A model generated the notes under the pieces. It was not told the DNA's origin and searched no databases. It was given only the letters and a program-made list of their open reading frames with translations. DNA of 64,000 nucleotides from Rhipicephalus microplus (lineage: Eukaryota > Arthropoda > Arachnida > Ixodida > Ixodidae), in the NCBI RefSeq assembly GCF_043290135.1, contig NC_134710.1, positions 199,801,692 to 199,865,691 on the forward strand, in the 5' to 3' direction. Every line of letters starts with the position of its first letter. The stretch's first letter is position 1. Both the position numbers and the translations under genes were made by a program. Of this stretch, positions 1 through 13,400 are shown one piece after another.

Positions 1-1260
1 TAGCGTGCTATGAGCGTTCCATGTAGTGATGTTTTACATGACACGCTAATCATGGTCATCATTCTTTGACGTCTCATTTACCTTCGTTGTCCATTCACAT
101 CATGTAATACCAAAGTTGGTATATGTGGAACTAGCAAAATGGCTGCAAGTACGCTAAGAGCATAGCATGTAGTCAAGATCTACATGACACGCATATTATG
201 CCTATTATGTTTGGACGTGTGGTTTGTCGTCGTTGTCTATTTATGACACATGATACCAAATTTAATAGTGAAGCTAGCAAAACGGCTGTGATCGCATTAT
301 GAGTGGCATGTAGTCATATTGTTACATGACATGCGTCTCACCCTTATCCTGTTTTCACCAGTCACATACCTTCGTCATTCATTCTCGTCCCATGATACCA
401 AATTTCGTAAATGTGAAGCTATTGAAACCGTCGCGAGCATATTATGAACGTGGCATGTACTCATGTTTTACATGCAACGTATCTCGTGATTATCATGTTT
501 GCACCAGTCACATACCGTCATCGATTCACGAGACGTAATACCAATTTTGAAATGTGTGAAACTAGCAGAACATCCGTGAACGCATCATGAGTGTGACATG
601 TAGTCATCTTGTTACATGACAAGAATGTCATGATAATCATGTTTGCACCAGTCACATACCTTCGCCGTTCATTCACGTACAGTAATACCAAATTTTGCAA
701 ATGTGAAGCTAGCGAAACAGCCGCAAGCGTATCATGGTCGTGGCTTGTAGTCTTGTTTTTACATGTCACGCAACTTATGATAATCCCGTTTGCACCAGCC
801 CCACACCTTCGTCACCCATTCACGTCACGTAATACAAAATTTGGTATATGCTAAGCAAACGAAAGGGCTACAAGTGAACCTGAGCGTCGCGGGCAGTCAT
901 GACTTACATGACATGCATGTCATGATTTTCATGTTAGGATCCTTCACTAGTGTTCATCATGCAGTCATGTCGTACCATACCAATTTTCTAACATGTCATG
1001 TGAACATGCCGATCGCAAGAGCAGCAAGACTATGAAATGTAAACCATGACATTGATGACGTACATGTCATGATTTTCATGTTATTACTTGTCACTTATAC
1101 TCATCGTATTGTCATGTTGTACCGTACCAATTTCGGTATTGATACAATTTTCGAAATGGCCAGGAGAGCCGAAAGCCCTAGGCGGCTAGATTGATATATA
1201 GTTGAATACGCTCAAGTCGCCGAAGTTCGCTAAGAAATGCTTCGCATATAAAAACCTGGA
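1..1260 (+). repeat. Composite 145-bp tandem-repeat element, copy A (left end off window)
   Basis: About eight head-to-tail units of roughly 145 bp, seen from the recurring tagtcatgtt-ttacatgacac block near 23, 171, 312, 459, 601, 749 and 894. Each unit carries two palindromic cores: one around ACCAAATTTGGT and one around CATGACAYGCRTGTCATG, which is a perfect 18-bp palindrome at 907-924. The array ends in a single-copy module beginning GGCCAGGAGAGC at 1158-1169, then a decayed GATA tract and a cgccgaagttcgctaag block. The same end module closes copy B and, inverted, copy D. The units are diverged, so this copy is old. No coding capacity is seen; short ORFs crossing it are incidental. Confidence 0.85.
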
Positions 1261-1264
1261 AATC

Positions 1265-2540
1265 ATACGCAAGACCATTATTTCTGCCAATGTTTACCCA
1301 TCTTGGGCCGAGATTCTTTTGAAGCCGTTGCGCTGCCTGAGAAGTAAGGTGACCAGCCTGTGTCAGAAAGAATGTTACGTCATCACGCGAACTCAAATGT
1401 CGCAGAAAAAGACTGTGGAAGCACTACTGGGCTTCCTGCGAACTACTGGCCTGTCTGAACGACTTTGAGTGGAAAGCTCTGATGTGTAGGACCGTGTTTT
1501 GACCTCATTTGTATCGCTTTTTCCCTCTTTATAAATTCATCTTTCTCTGTGTTTCGCTCGTTTTTTTTCCTCTTTTTTCTTTCTTTCTAGAGTGTTATTT
1601 CCCCACACCAGTGCAGCGTGGCATACCAGATGCTAGCGTTTAGTCAGTCTCCCTGCCTTCCCCTTTTCTCTCTACCTAGCCAACAGGGCTAATGTGATGC
1701 GGAAAGGCAAATTCGTTTAATTCACTTTAGAATATTCTTGGTTTAGAGTAGCAGCCAACAAATTATTCTTTACAAACTAGCGTATTTTATTGACTTCCGC
1801 TTCGTCAGTCATGTCAATCATGGCAGCGTCAGCAGATGGTCTCGCAATTATTCTGCCACCGAATGTCCTTCTGGTTTGCTTCTTATAGCCATGCCTGAAG
1901 GCAACCTGAGAACAGGGCCCAAACTCTGCTTGATGAAAAAAAAATCTCATTTTGGCTGTTAAGCCCAATCTGCAACTTAGTGAGCCTCATTTTTTTCTTC
2001 GTCTTCATTCAGGTTACATCACTATTCGCACGAGATTTGAAATGGACAAAAATGTTTGTGTTAAAAGGATTTCTTCCGGTCCCATGATGGCAAGACACGA
2101 TATTGGAAAACGCTATCGGCTCATAAATAAGAGTACCGATCTGTGAAACAAAATCAAACACCAGTTCTTTTCCGCGCCTTCGAAAACACGCATTTCAGTT
2201 ATAATTTCTCAAGTACTTTTTAATAGCTACGCGCTTTTAAAGTTCCCGCTTGCGCTTTTCAATGAATTTAAATATCAATTTTATGCCTAATTTTTGCTGT
2301 TTAATTGAGCATTCCTAAAAATTTCTGATTCCAGGCTCTTCTTTACACCTACATAGCACTGCGTGAGAATTCAATGCTTTTAGTACTGTTTCTATGCTTA
2401 CTACGGCGCTGACTCAATTTTATTCGTAAGTCTGTCTCCAATAATAATTCGGATGTTTTCGAGTATCTCCCAATTTATGAACTTCTGTTTTAGATAATTT
2501 TACCATTGCAACGCAATTTACCATTTGAAACAACACTCAA
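1265..2540. other. No gene recognised
   Basis: Ordinary AT-leaning sequence. Pyrimidine-rich runs near 1555-1600 and 1650-1680 look like part of a dispersed repeat, but no second copy is present in the window. No supported ORF. Confidence 0.5.
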
Positions 2541-2544
2541 GCAG

Positions 2545-2720
2545 CCAGGCAGGGCCGTAGCCAGACTTTTTTTATTTTTCGGGGAAAAGGGGAGGCGGTT
2601 ACACATACCTTATATATGTTCGTCAATGTGTTTGTATATGTGGATGTATACGCAAGAACATTTTGAAAATTCTGAGGGGGGGGGGGGGGTTGAACCACTA
2701 GCCTCCCCGCCACTACAGTC
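2545..2720 (+). repeat. Probable dispersed repeat with G-tract
   Basis: The segment starts with a ggccgtagccagactttttttattttt-like block, has a poly-G run near 2677-2690 followed by ttgaaccacta, and ends with cctccccgcc. A gggcgtagccag start with a later G-run is familiar from arthropod interspersed repeats. Only one copy is visible here, so family membership is inferred. Confidence 0.35.
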
Positions 2721-3167
2721 AGTGAAGGAGTACAAAAGAAGTATTTTACAAAAAGATACTATTGTCTATGACCATGGCAACATGAAGACGTTAAAAAAAG
2801 CAGAGGATATATGGTAAGTTTGATGAGCGCCAACCTGGGGCGCTATGAAGGATCAGCCGAATTTCGCGAAACTCGGGATCTTTCCGAGCTCTGGTGACAC
2901 CCCTTTATGAACGAGGCAACAGTACGAGCCAACAGTATGCTCCAGTTGGCATCGGCGCACTCCAGTGAAACTTCCAGCACTTCCAGCACTTCCCAGTATG
3001 CCCCACCGTCACAGTGGTCAAGCCAGCACCCCTACCAGTGCAACTCAGGTAATTCCCAGTCCGCCCAGCGAAATGCCAGAAAATACCAGCATGTACCAGT
3101 GTTTCCAGCGTGTACCAGTGCGGAAAAACGTACTGAAATTGCGCTGAATACGCTGTTTTTATTGTGA

Positions 3168-3862
3168 TAGCAATTATAGGGATACTATCTGCAGAATTTT
3201 GCCGCCGGCGTCGGCATGTGCGTCGGCGTCGATTCCATGCACCGTATATGATACGTATCTATATATGAAAACGGAAGAAAGAAGAAAAACCAGAAAATGA
3301 CTCTGGCGCGCGGAATCAAACGTGGGACCTCCGCACGTGAATGCAAGGCGTTAACCACTAAAACACCGCCTGGTACCTCTTTGAACGTCCGAACGGCAAG
3401 CTAATAATATCTACCACTTATCGCAGTTGGCGGGCGTCTTGGGGGGGGGGGGGATATCGCGTTTGCAGCATTATCAGCAAAATGGCGCAGTGAGCACGTG
3501 GCGGATCTCATCTCTTACGCGTACTTCTGCCAGCGTAGAGAATGAGGGAGTGGACGCTCGATCACGCGTCCTTATCTTGCAGTGGGGAGAATCGCACGTC
3601 TTGGCTAGCCTTTGAGTTTCGTCGGAACGATTCTGTTCTAGTTACTGGACGTACAAAGGGCACTGCAATTGTTGCACAGCCTCCGTTTGTGAAAAGGGCG
3701 CGCTTTTCAGACACAGCGGAGTAACAACTAAGACGCTTATTCGCATCATTCTGTACCTGTGAGTACGTTTCGTGTGTCATGCAGAGAAACGTGGGACACA
3801 TTTCGATCTGCTTGCCATTCTGCGCGTGACCTTCCAATTTGTTGCTATTGCGTTAATTGCTT
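3168..3862 (+). repeat. ~0.7-kb interspersed repeat, copy 1
   Basis: This region aligns along its length with 5120-5866. Both copies share a gccgccggcgtcggc / ggccactggcgtcggc start, a TA-rich tract, an inverted tRNA-like segment (ttaaccact next to a gaatcraa B-box-like stretch), a caagctaatatct / caagctatttatatct block, and a cttgccattc...caatttgttg end. On the minus strand the tRNA-like part reads as a weak Pol III A and B box, suggesting a SINE-containing composite. A poly-G run at about 3437-3450 is private to this copy. The two copies flank the 145-bp composite element copy B in the same orientation. Confidence 0.7.
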
Positions 3863-3889
3863 CGCCTTTGCGACAAAGCTGTGAATTTT

Positions 3890-5020
<1,131 letters not shown>

Positions 5021-5119
5021 AAAATAACGCCAAAGTGGCACGCGAGAAACCACCTTCGGGGGCGAGTTTTTGTGTATCCTTAATGAAAGAAAACAACATT
5101 TTTGTTTTATAATAAATAG

Positions 5120-5176
5120 CAATTAAACGGACACTCTCGGCTGAATTTGGCCACTGGCGTCGGCGTCACTCACCGT

Positions 5177-5253
<77 letters not shown>

Positions 5254-5866
5254 AGAAAGAAAAATAACCCACGAAATGACTCCAGTGCAGAATCGAATTC
5301 GAGACCTTTGAATCGTGAGTGTGAGGCTTTAACCACTGAACCACCGAGGAGCACCTGCTCGAACGTTCAAATGGCAAGCTATTTATATCTGCCACTTATC
5401 GCTTGTGACGGCCATTTCTAAGGGAACTACTATCGTGTTGTCAGCATTACTAGCGAGACCACGCCATGAGCGCACGTTGTCACATTATCAAGACACGGTG
5501 GCGCGCGCCCTCATCTCCCATGCGTACTTTGCCCCGGGGAGAAGGGAAGGGGTGCTCTCGCAAGCGCTCACTTATCTCGAGGTGGGGACAATCGTACGCT
5601 TTGGGCTTTCACCGGAACGATTCTGCTGTAGTTACCTGGCGCACGATGGTCTCTGCACTCGTAGCACAGTCTCTACTCGGAAAAAAAGGCGCGTTTTTCA
5701 GACACAGCGAAGTAACAACTGAGACTCTTATTCGCGTTCATCTGTAACTGTGAGTAGGTTTCGTGCGTCATTGGCGCGTGAGAAACACGAGGTACGTTAT
5801 GATCTGCTTGCCATTCGTCGTGTTACCTTTCAATTTGTTGTCATCGCGTCTATTGCAAACTGAGAT
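5120..5866 (+). repeat. ~0.7-kb interspersed repeat, copy 2
   Basis: This is a direct copy of 3168-3862 with clear divergence. Its TA-rich tract has expanded to a long (AT)n at about 5177-5250. The inverted tRNA-like segment lies near 5288-5345 (gaatcgaattcgagacc followed by ttaaccactgaaccacc); on the minus strand this reads as a weak B box and A box. Short ORFs across the AT run are artefacts. Confidence 0.72.
5177..5250. repeat. AT dinucleotide microsatellite
   Basis: An uninterrupted AT run of about 35 units inside repeat copy 2. The matching part of copy 1 is short and degenerate, so the tract expanded after the copies separated. Confidence 0.97.
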
Positions 5867-5869
5867 TGG

Positions 5870-8215
5870 TCCACTTTTTGTCTTTTAATCGCTCGTTTAT
5901 TCTGTGCACTGCAGCACAAATATTACCTAGTTTATTGGCAGCCATAAAAACAACATTATTGTTGTATTTGTTTTGTACTTTCTTTAGCCTGTTACATACG
6001 TAATAAATTCACGGCATACACGGGATACGTTTCTGCCTATCACTTTTGGCAACCATGTTCGGACTTAACGCGCTTCTTGTTTGGTGTTGTGAAGCCATTA
6101 CAATCAGTTCATGATGTTACAAGATTTTTGTCATGTGAATAGGTGTTACGTCATTTTAGTCCTGTGATTTCTTGTAACGTGATGTAACTTATATCATCAC
6201 CATGAATGCTTGTTGTTTGATGCTACATGATTTTTAGATATGCAACATACTCGCCCATCATAGTTCTATCATTTCGCAACGAACAAATCAGCGTACATTT
6301 TGTTGAAGCGAAGCAGAAGTTAGAGAGTCGGAAGCGAGCAGGTATTTGTTCATGATGACGATTATTCTTGTTTGGCACTGCCAAGCTTAACGAAAACCTT
6401 GAAGAGCTTGACTATTAAAAAACGCGTACAAGCAAAGCGCCTAAAGCGGCCGTCCGACCAGTTTTACAGATAAGCTACACTTTTCTTGTACGTATACGTC
6501 AGGCTGGTGAGACCCATACGCTGGGCCCTCAACATATCACCCCATCTCTTGAAGAAAGCGCGCAACGCTAGTGAGCCATCTATCACGCTTGAAGGCCAGT
6601 TCATGCACCTCTCTTATTCTTTCACCATGTTGCAGAATACATGTACAATTGCCAGTTTATGACCATTACATTTTTTTATTACTGAGGAATAGTGTTATTG
6701 TGTATTTTTATATTTAGACATTTCCTATATTTCCAGCAATTTTGATGAGGGTTTTCGTGGCCTAATATTATAACTGTATGCTACAGTCTCTACTTTTAAA
6801 CATTTTTCTGATAACTTAATCAAAGTTCTTGCAGATATTGCCGATAGAAACGATATATTTGTTCCTTTGTACAGCGGCAGATTTGGAGCTATTACAGCAC
6901 TTGGTCCCATAGCATCACCTAAAATTAACAAAATTGTGAATAAGAAGGAATGGTGTGACAAGGGCAACAGCATAAGGTATTCCAAGTTGCGGCTTTTGTG
7001 CTGCTACATGCTGAAGCTGCTTCTTATACACCGTGATTGGGATACACAACGCAAAACTTCTATGCTTGTCAGAGTTTTAATTTTTATTCGGACCCTGAAT
7101 TATTTTTGCCAGTTCTGTACAAGCGCATATCGGCCCGGTAGCGCACAATATTTGGGCAATCAACACAGCCTTTTTCGTAAAGTGTGCAGTTTTTTTTTAT
7201 TACAAAGTTTTAAATATGCACATCGCTACACATTGTGATCGCGCTGTCATTCGAGGTTTTTCAATTCATCCCATCCCACGTTGCCGTGGTTGACGACATC
7301 ACACAAGCAGCCGAACTGATTGGCTTTCACACTGACCTTACGAGTAATATTTTCAACCTAAGGTAAGAAAAAGTGTGGTTACTACAAGTTAGATCTTTTT
7401 TTATAATTTCTGGTATTTACAGCTATAACTGAGCAAGTAAACACTATTATAATTTACTGCCACACAGCGCATGTTGTCAGAGGGTCTAAGACACTAAAAT
7501 TGAAGCCTTGAGTTATATATCTTGTTTGGTTGTCGTATATACACGGACAGTTCTAGCTGACTATTACTAATGAACGTTACGTTTGGGGTATTTAATTTGG
7601 TTGTAAAATAAGTGAGAGTGCTCACCCGAGTTCACAGACCCTCGCGACATTTACACTGGTATGACGCGGTTGAAAGCCCCGTGTAACATTACACGAGAAA
7701 AGCGAGTGTTGTCAACGTTCAAGAAGATTGGCGGGGTGCACAGAATACCACGACTGGCACTATACGAGGCCTGTTATTTTTCGTCTCTCTACTCTGCTAT
7801 CGGCTCAAGTTTAAGCAGCTTTCTCCTCCTTACGCCAGAAATGCCTTTCTTTTTTCTGAAGCTACGCGCTCTTAATAGTCTGAATTCATACAGGAGCACC
7901 CACATCGCTTTATTCTTTACAGCACACCAGGCACCGATAGAAAAACTTCGTTGTCGATGTCACAAAAGCTTGAACACGGGAGGCCTTAAGTGCTTTCTTG
8001 CTTTGTGCGCTAGCTTCTCACAATTTTAGGCCAGCGTTATGGTGTGGTGCTCAAACCCATTCCAGTTATTGACTCTAGTAGTAACTGTACATACCTTCGA
8101 TTATGTGTGATTTAATTTCGGCGTTAACAAAAACAAAACACCACATTACCGTGAAAAAGTCACAAAAGAAAATATTGAAGAGCACCAGATGGTCGAAATT
8201 AAGGAGCGCTCCATA
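5870..8215. other. No gene recognised
   Basis: AT-rich sequence. ORFs up to 123 codons (6867-7238 and 7661-8029, plus strand) show no signal peptide, domain or compositional support and are treated as chance. Confidence 0.5.
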
Positions 8216-8221
8216 GCGGCA

Positions 8222-8564
8222 TCCCTCATAACTCTATCATGGTTTTCAGACGCTCAACCCCAAAGATTGTTAATATTGTCTCGACGCAGACACAGAAGAA
8301 GTCGGATATAGGAAAGCTCACTTTATTTACACGCAAGGCGCTCGTAAAAACAACCGGGCAAGAACTTCGCCGTCTTTCTTGCGGCGCGAGCTCTTCTCTG
8401 CACCTTGAATGCGGAATTTGCCTCCCTCCAGGAAGAGCATCGTCCCGATCCTCTGCTACGAAATACGCGGTGTATATAGTTGACGTATTATGCAACTGGC
8501 TCAGTGAAATATGGCTTCATCTGCACAACGCGTACGATTTCTGATTTTCTGCTGGCGAGTTCGC
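8222..8564 (-). repeat. 3' end of decayed gypsy element (3' UTR or LTR remnant)
   Basis: This lies directly downstream, on the minus strand, of the outer gypsy integrase C-terminus. A minus-strand polyadenylation signal AATAAA is at 8327-8322. The preceding sequence is Arg-rich in translation, as is common at the end of chelicerate gypsy pol genes. No second copy of this sequence is present upstream of the gag remnants, so LTR status cannot be shown. Confidence 0.5.
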
Positions 8565-9239
8565 GAGGAGCTGTCAGGGTTTACCTCATACGTCACGTCA
8601 TTTAGGCGTCGTAAAACAATGTAGGGGCCAAAGTACTTCTTCAGTAACTTTTCAGAAAGGCCGCGTGGGCGAATAAGGCTCCAAACTCACACTTTCTCGC
8701 CTGGTTGATAAGTGACGTATCGGTGTCGCAGGTTATAACGTTGTGCGTCGTAACTCTGCTGCCGGGTGATTCGCACGCGTGCAAGCTGCCGCGCCTCTTC
8801 AGCTCGTCAGGTGAAGGCTTGATTACTAGAGCAACCGTGTCTATATCATCGCAGACGTGCAGAAGCATGGCATCAAGCATTGTCGCCACTTCACGGTCAT
8901 GAAGAATGGCGGGCATAGGGTAGTTTACTGCTGCGCCGTATTATAGGCAAACATCACGTATTGTAGAGCATCGTCTCAATATTTATGATCCACATCGATG
9001 TGCACACTCAGCATATCGGCCATGGTCTTGTTGAGGCATTCTGTTAAGCCGTTGGTTTGTGGGTGGTAGGAATTAGTTTTTCGATGTGCTGTTCCACTGA
9101 GCTCAAGCACTGACTTAAGGAGCATAGCTTTGAAAGTGGTACCTCTGTCCGTTATTATAATCCTAGGAACACCATGCCTCAGAACAATATCTTCAACGAA
9201 AATTGTGCCGCTTCTACTGCGTTTCCGCTTGATGAAGCC
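8565..9239 (-). pseudogene. Outer Ty3/gypsy element: 3' half of integrase
   Basis: Decayed integrase on the minus strand. The frame read from 9278 gives the second catalytic Asp in IIITDRGTTF and the Glu in HPQTNGLTECLN, with 35 residues between them, so a DD35E core. Further downstream, about 8700-8565, another reading frame gives a C-terminal module with LLKKYFGPYIVLRRL followed by VTYEVNP, typical of the gypsy integrase C-terminal (GPY-type) domain; an in-frame stop (GEKV*VW) precedes it. The first part of the same integrase is at 15725-16440, on the other side of the inner element. Frameshifts and stops show it is dead. Confidence 0.88.
9236..9239. repeat. Target-site duplication, left (AGCC)
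   Basis: AGCC here and at 15725-15728 flanks the inner LTR element. Taking the LTR ends as TG...CA gives 4 bp; a 5-bp AAGCC reading (9235-9239 and 15724-15728) is possible if the last LTR base is shared. Confidence 0.88.
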
Positions 9240-9892
9240 TGTTGCGCCTTTGGGTAGCGTGGTGCGGACTCGGGCCATCCGAGTCCCCGGAGAGGACGAG
9301 TAGAGAAGCCGGAGAAGGAGAAAAAAAATGTTTATATACAGTATTTACATGGTAGCGTGGTACAACATGAAAAGAGAATCACACCCGAGCGCCTCTGCGC
9401 TAGCGTTTTTATACATCGTCCGCCTTCCCAAGATCCCTTGCAAAGAAAATTTATGCGCAGGATCCTCCAATGAGATCGTCGTCTTCCTCTCCGTCCCCGA
9501 AGAGGGAAAGCCAAACACCGCCTCCCTCTGAACCTAGGAAAGGGGCAAGACATGCCCAGTTCGCTGTTTGGTGAGGGAGACCCCACGCGCCAGCGTGGCA
9601 CCACAGTGAGATGACGTGGAATCCCATGCGCAAAGTCGCTCCCTGATGCAGCCAGGTTGACTCAAGCAAGGCAGAATACCCCGTACAGCTGCTGGGTCGA
9701 CGCTGCTTCGGAGTGTTGCTCTCGGCGGCTGACAAAAGCTTGGCCAACGACTTTTGTGTCAAGAGGAGCCGGCGACGTGGTTTTTCCAGATTGTCCGCGT
9801 CCGTCGCCGTCCCGGTGCAGGGTTGACTCATCAACAGCTGCCAGGTGCCAGCAGGCCGCGAAGACCACGTGGAACTTGGGCGAGGCACAACA
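9240..9892 (-). repeat. 3' LTR of the inner retrotransposon
   Basis: On the plus strand it runs from TGTTGCGCC to GAGGCACAACA, so on the coding strand it starts TGTTGTGCC and ends GGCGCAACA. The terminal inverted bases TGTTG/CAACA are standard for LTRs. Same length as the 15072-15724 copy, offset exactly 5,832 bp. ORFs of 90-161 codons inside it are non-coding shadows. Confidence 0.97.
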
Positions 9893-9906
9893 GCACCCCC
9901 GCCGCC
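9893..9906 (-). other. Polypurine tract (plus-strand primer site)
   Basis: The coding strand reads GGCGGCGGGGGTGC immediately before the 3' LTR. This is the expected place for the primer of plus-strand DNA synthesis. It is interrupted by pyrimidines, so the exact primer is uncertain. Confidence 0.55.
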
Positions 9907-10426
9907 AGATGATACATCGGGAGGTCGAGTTGTTCCATGCAGCTCGGCCGGGTCGATGTCGGCGACGTTCCGGCAAGGCTCTTGCTTTCTCGAAGGGCCT
10001 GGTCAAACTGGAATGCTCCAAGAGCTGGCCTCTGCGCCCCGCTTCGGTGAAAAGTGGGTGACAAGCTCCAAGAAACGACCTTTGTCAGCCACACACAATG
10101 CGACAAGCACCGCGTGCACGCCACTCTCATCGCCAGGCCTCCGATTTTACAAAGCAAACATCGTATCTTAATAACTTAAGCTCAAGGAAACAATGTGCAT
10201 ACCAATCGGGACAAGTGTCCAGTAACTCTTTCATACGTAACTCCATTTGGAATCGAGATAACATTATAATCAAGCTAAACAAGCAAACTGTAGAGCTCGG
10301 GACAACGAGGGAGTCAGTGAAAAATTTCTCTACGCCCTCACTGTAACACATTGAAAAAAAAAGTACACATAAACTAGGTAAAGGTAAACAAAAAAATCAA
10401 ACAAACCTTCCGCGTCTTTTGACGAG

Positions 10427-13400
10427 TCAAAACGCTCGACTTAGGGCGTCTGCATTTGTATGAAGGCCACCTCTCTTGTAGCGCACCTCGAAATTGTGCT
10501 GCTGCAGTGCTATGCTCCATCTGAGCAAACGACCATTCTTAGGTGACATTTGGTGTAACCAGGTTAGTGGAGAGTGATCAGTTTCTATAATAAACTTAGA
10601 GCCAGCAACATAGCAGCCTAGTTTTCGTACGGCCCAAACAATGCAAGCACATTCTTTTTCCGAAGTGCTATAAGCCTCTTCCCTGCTGCTCAATTTGCGA
10701 CTCAAATACAAAACCGGCCGCTCCTCTCCACTCTGGTCCGTCTGACATAGCACTGCTCCTAAACCGCGTTCGCTTGCATCACACTGAATAGTGAAAGGTT
10801 TTGCAAAATCCGGTGCCCTCAAGACGGGTTTCTCACTCAATGCGTGCTTCAGCTTCTGAAAAGCGTCTTCCTTTTTAGAGTCCCATTGAATGTTCACAGG
10901 TTCGGTCTTGCGTAAACTATCTGTCAAAGGGCTGGCAATCTCGGAGTAATTCGGGACGTAATGCTGATAGTAACCTGTGAGGCCGAGGAATGCTCTCATC
11001 TCGGTCTTAGTGCTGGGACGACGATAACCGACCACCGCGGCTACCTTGAGTTCGGACGGTCGACGACGCCCATTTCCTACAATGTGCCCTAAATAGCTTA
11101 CTTCAGCACAGCCCAAATGACATTTCTCTCTCTTTACCGTAAGACCTGCATTTTTGACCCGTTCCAAAACCATCCGAAGGTGTTCAACATGGTCTTCCCA
11201 TTTGTCCGAAAATATCGCCACATCGTCTAGGTAAGGCAGCGCAAATTTCTCGAGCCCGTGGAGAACCTTATCCATCAGGCGGCTGAAACAATACGGCGCG
11301 TTCTTGAGCCCAAAGCTCATCATCAAAGGACGAAAAGTGCCCAGGGGTGAGATAAAAGCAGCGTATCGACTCGCGCGCTCTGTCAAAGGGACCTGCCAAT
11401 ACCCCCTAACAAGGTCTAACGTAGAAATGTATTTCGCCTTAGACACTGTCTCTACCCTCTCTTCAATGTTAGGAATAGGGTAAGTCTGGTCGACTGTTAC
11501 AGAGTTCAGGCGGCGATAGTCCACGCATGGCCTTGGATCACGGCCCGGAATCTCAACCAAAATCAAAGGCGAGGTGAAATCACTGTCTGCTTCGATGATA
11601 ACACCTAGGTCGATCATGCGGCGAATTTCGGCCTCTAGTATCTCTCTCTGTCTAGGTGACACCCGATACGGCTTACAGCTGATCGGCTTGTTAACCGTCA
11701 GCTCAATGTCGTGCTTAATCACATCCGTTTTGCCTGGCTTCTCGGAGAAAACGGTAGCGAATTCCTGTACTAAAAGCTCTAAATCTTCCTCTTGAGCCTT
11801 ACTTAGGGTGTTCCCTGTGTCTACCCTATCGGACAATGTGCTGCTGACCGTGCCATCGGAAAGACAAAGGATTTCCGCGCCCTCATCCTCAGGAAGATTG
11901 AGTGCAAGGTTTACTACTGCTTTTCGTCGCATGTAGGGTTTCATTAGGTTACTGTGATACACTTTGGGGCATTTCCGGCCCCACTTTACCTCGTAGTTGG
12001 TGTCTGAAAGCACTGACAACACTGTCGCTGGTCCCTCCCATTGTACGTCCAGCTTGTTTTTTCTTGAAGGGCACAACAGCATCACCTCATCGCCCACTCT
12101 AAAGACTCGCTTTCGAGCTGACTTATCGTAACGGGCCTTGGAAAGCGCCTGTGCTGCGCGCATGTTGCTCTCCACCACTTCGCGTGTAGTCCCCAGTCGC
12201 CCCAATAAATCCAGTACATAGGAAACTACATTAGGGTCCTCCCCATATCCAGTCCATGACTCTCGTATTAAGTGCAGCGGACCTCTCAAGTTCCTGCCGT
12301 AGACAAGTTCAGCCGGACTAAAACCCGTACTCTCGTGTGGGGCCGACCTCAGAGAAAACATCGCAGCTGGTATACACCCCTCCCAGTCACTTTTATGCTC
12401 AAAGCACAAAGCTCGCAAAACGCGTTTCATGACCGAGTGCATGCGTTCCACAGGGTTCGACTGTGGATGGTGAATAGAGCTATGCGCGATTTTTATCCCG
12501 CAGCGTTCTAGGAATGTAGTCGTAAGGCAGCTTGTGAACACACTTCCGTTGTCACACTGTATCTCCGAGGGAAAACCCACCCGAGAAAAAATAGACAACA
12601 ATGCGTCCACCACGCATACTGAACTCAACTCTTTCAGTGCGATTGCCTCCGGGAACTTGGTGGCAACGCACAGCGCGGTCAGGACGTACCGATATCCTGA
12701 TTTAGATGGAGGCAGAGGCCCCACGATGTCAATCACGAGCCGACGGAAGGGTTCTGTGACTATTGGCACTAGTTTCATTGGTGCCTTCCATTTGTCTGTT
12801 GATTTTCCTATCCGCTGACAAGTGTCGCATCCACGGACAAACATCTCTACATCCTTCCAGCACCCGGGCCAGTAGAACTCCTGAGCCAGCTTAGCTTTCG
12901 TTTTCTTTATACCTAAGTGGCCCGCCCAGGCGTTGCTGTGGGCCAGGTCGAGAATGTTCCGCCGGTATTTTAGTGGAACTACCACTTGGTTGTAGACCCG
13001 CCCTTTAGCGTTCTCATACCTGCGATGCAACACCTCGTTTTGGGTGTAGAACGAAACGTTCTTCCTAGAGTTACCTTCCTTATGTATGGCATCTAGCAGC
13101 ATAGAGAGTGCGAGATCCGCCTTTTGATCGACCACTAGCGTTGCACGGTCGGTTCTGGCTAGCTGACACCAACTGGTGGACGCGGGTGTTAACACCGAGC
13201 CTGTCACCAAGTCCTCGTTTTCGGGCGTTAGAGATATTTCCTCGCTGTTGTCGACCATAGCCCCAGTTTCCGTCTCGACAACTCGCATGGCAGACTCATT
13301 TTCCGTCGCAACTACCTCAGGTTTTCCTACACTGCCCTCGGACGTCTGTTCCCCAGAGGGTGAGCTGCTCAGCTGTTGCGTCAGCTCGCGCGCCTTCGAA

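Noticed and set aside
1..1160. CRISPR-like array
   Set aside because: The 145-bp units are contiguous tandem repeats without spacers, in animal DNA.
9332..10171. ORFs of 90-161 codons in and next to the LTRs (also at 15160-15865)
   Set aside because: They occur in both LTR copies in non-functional frames and on both strands. Only the short IGIDLLGPF part at 15865-15725 is real integrase.
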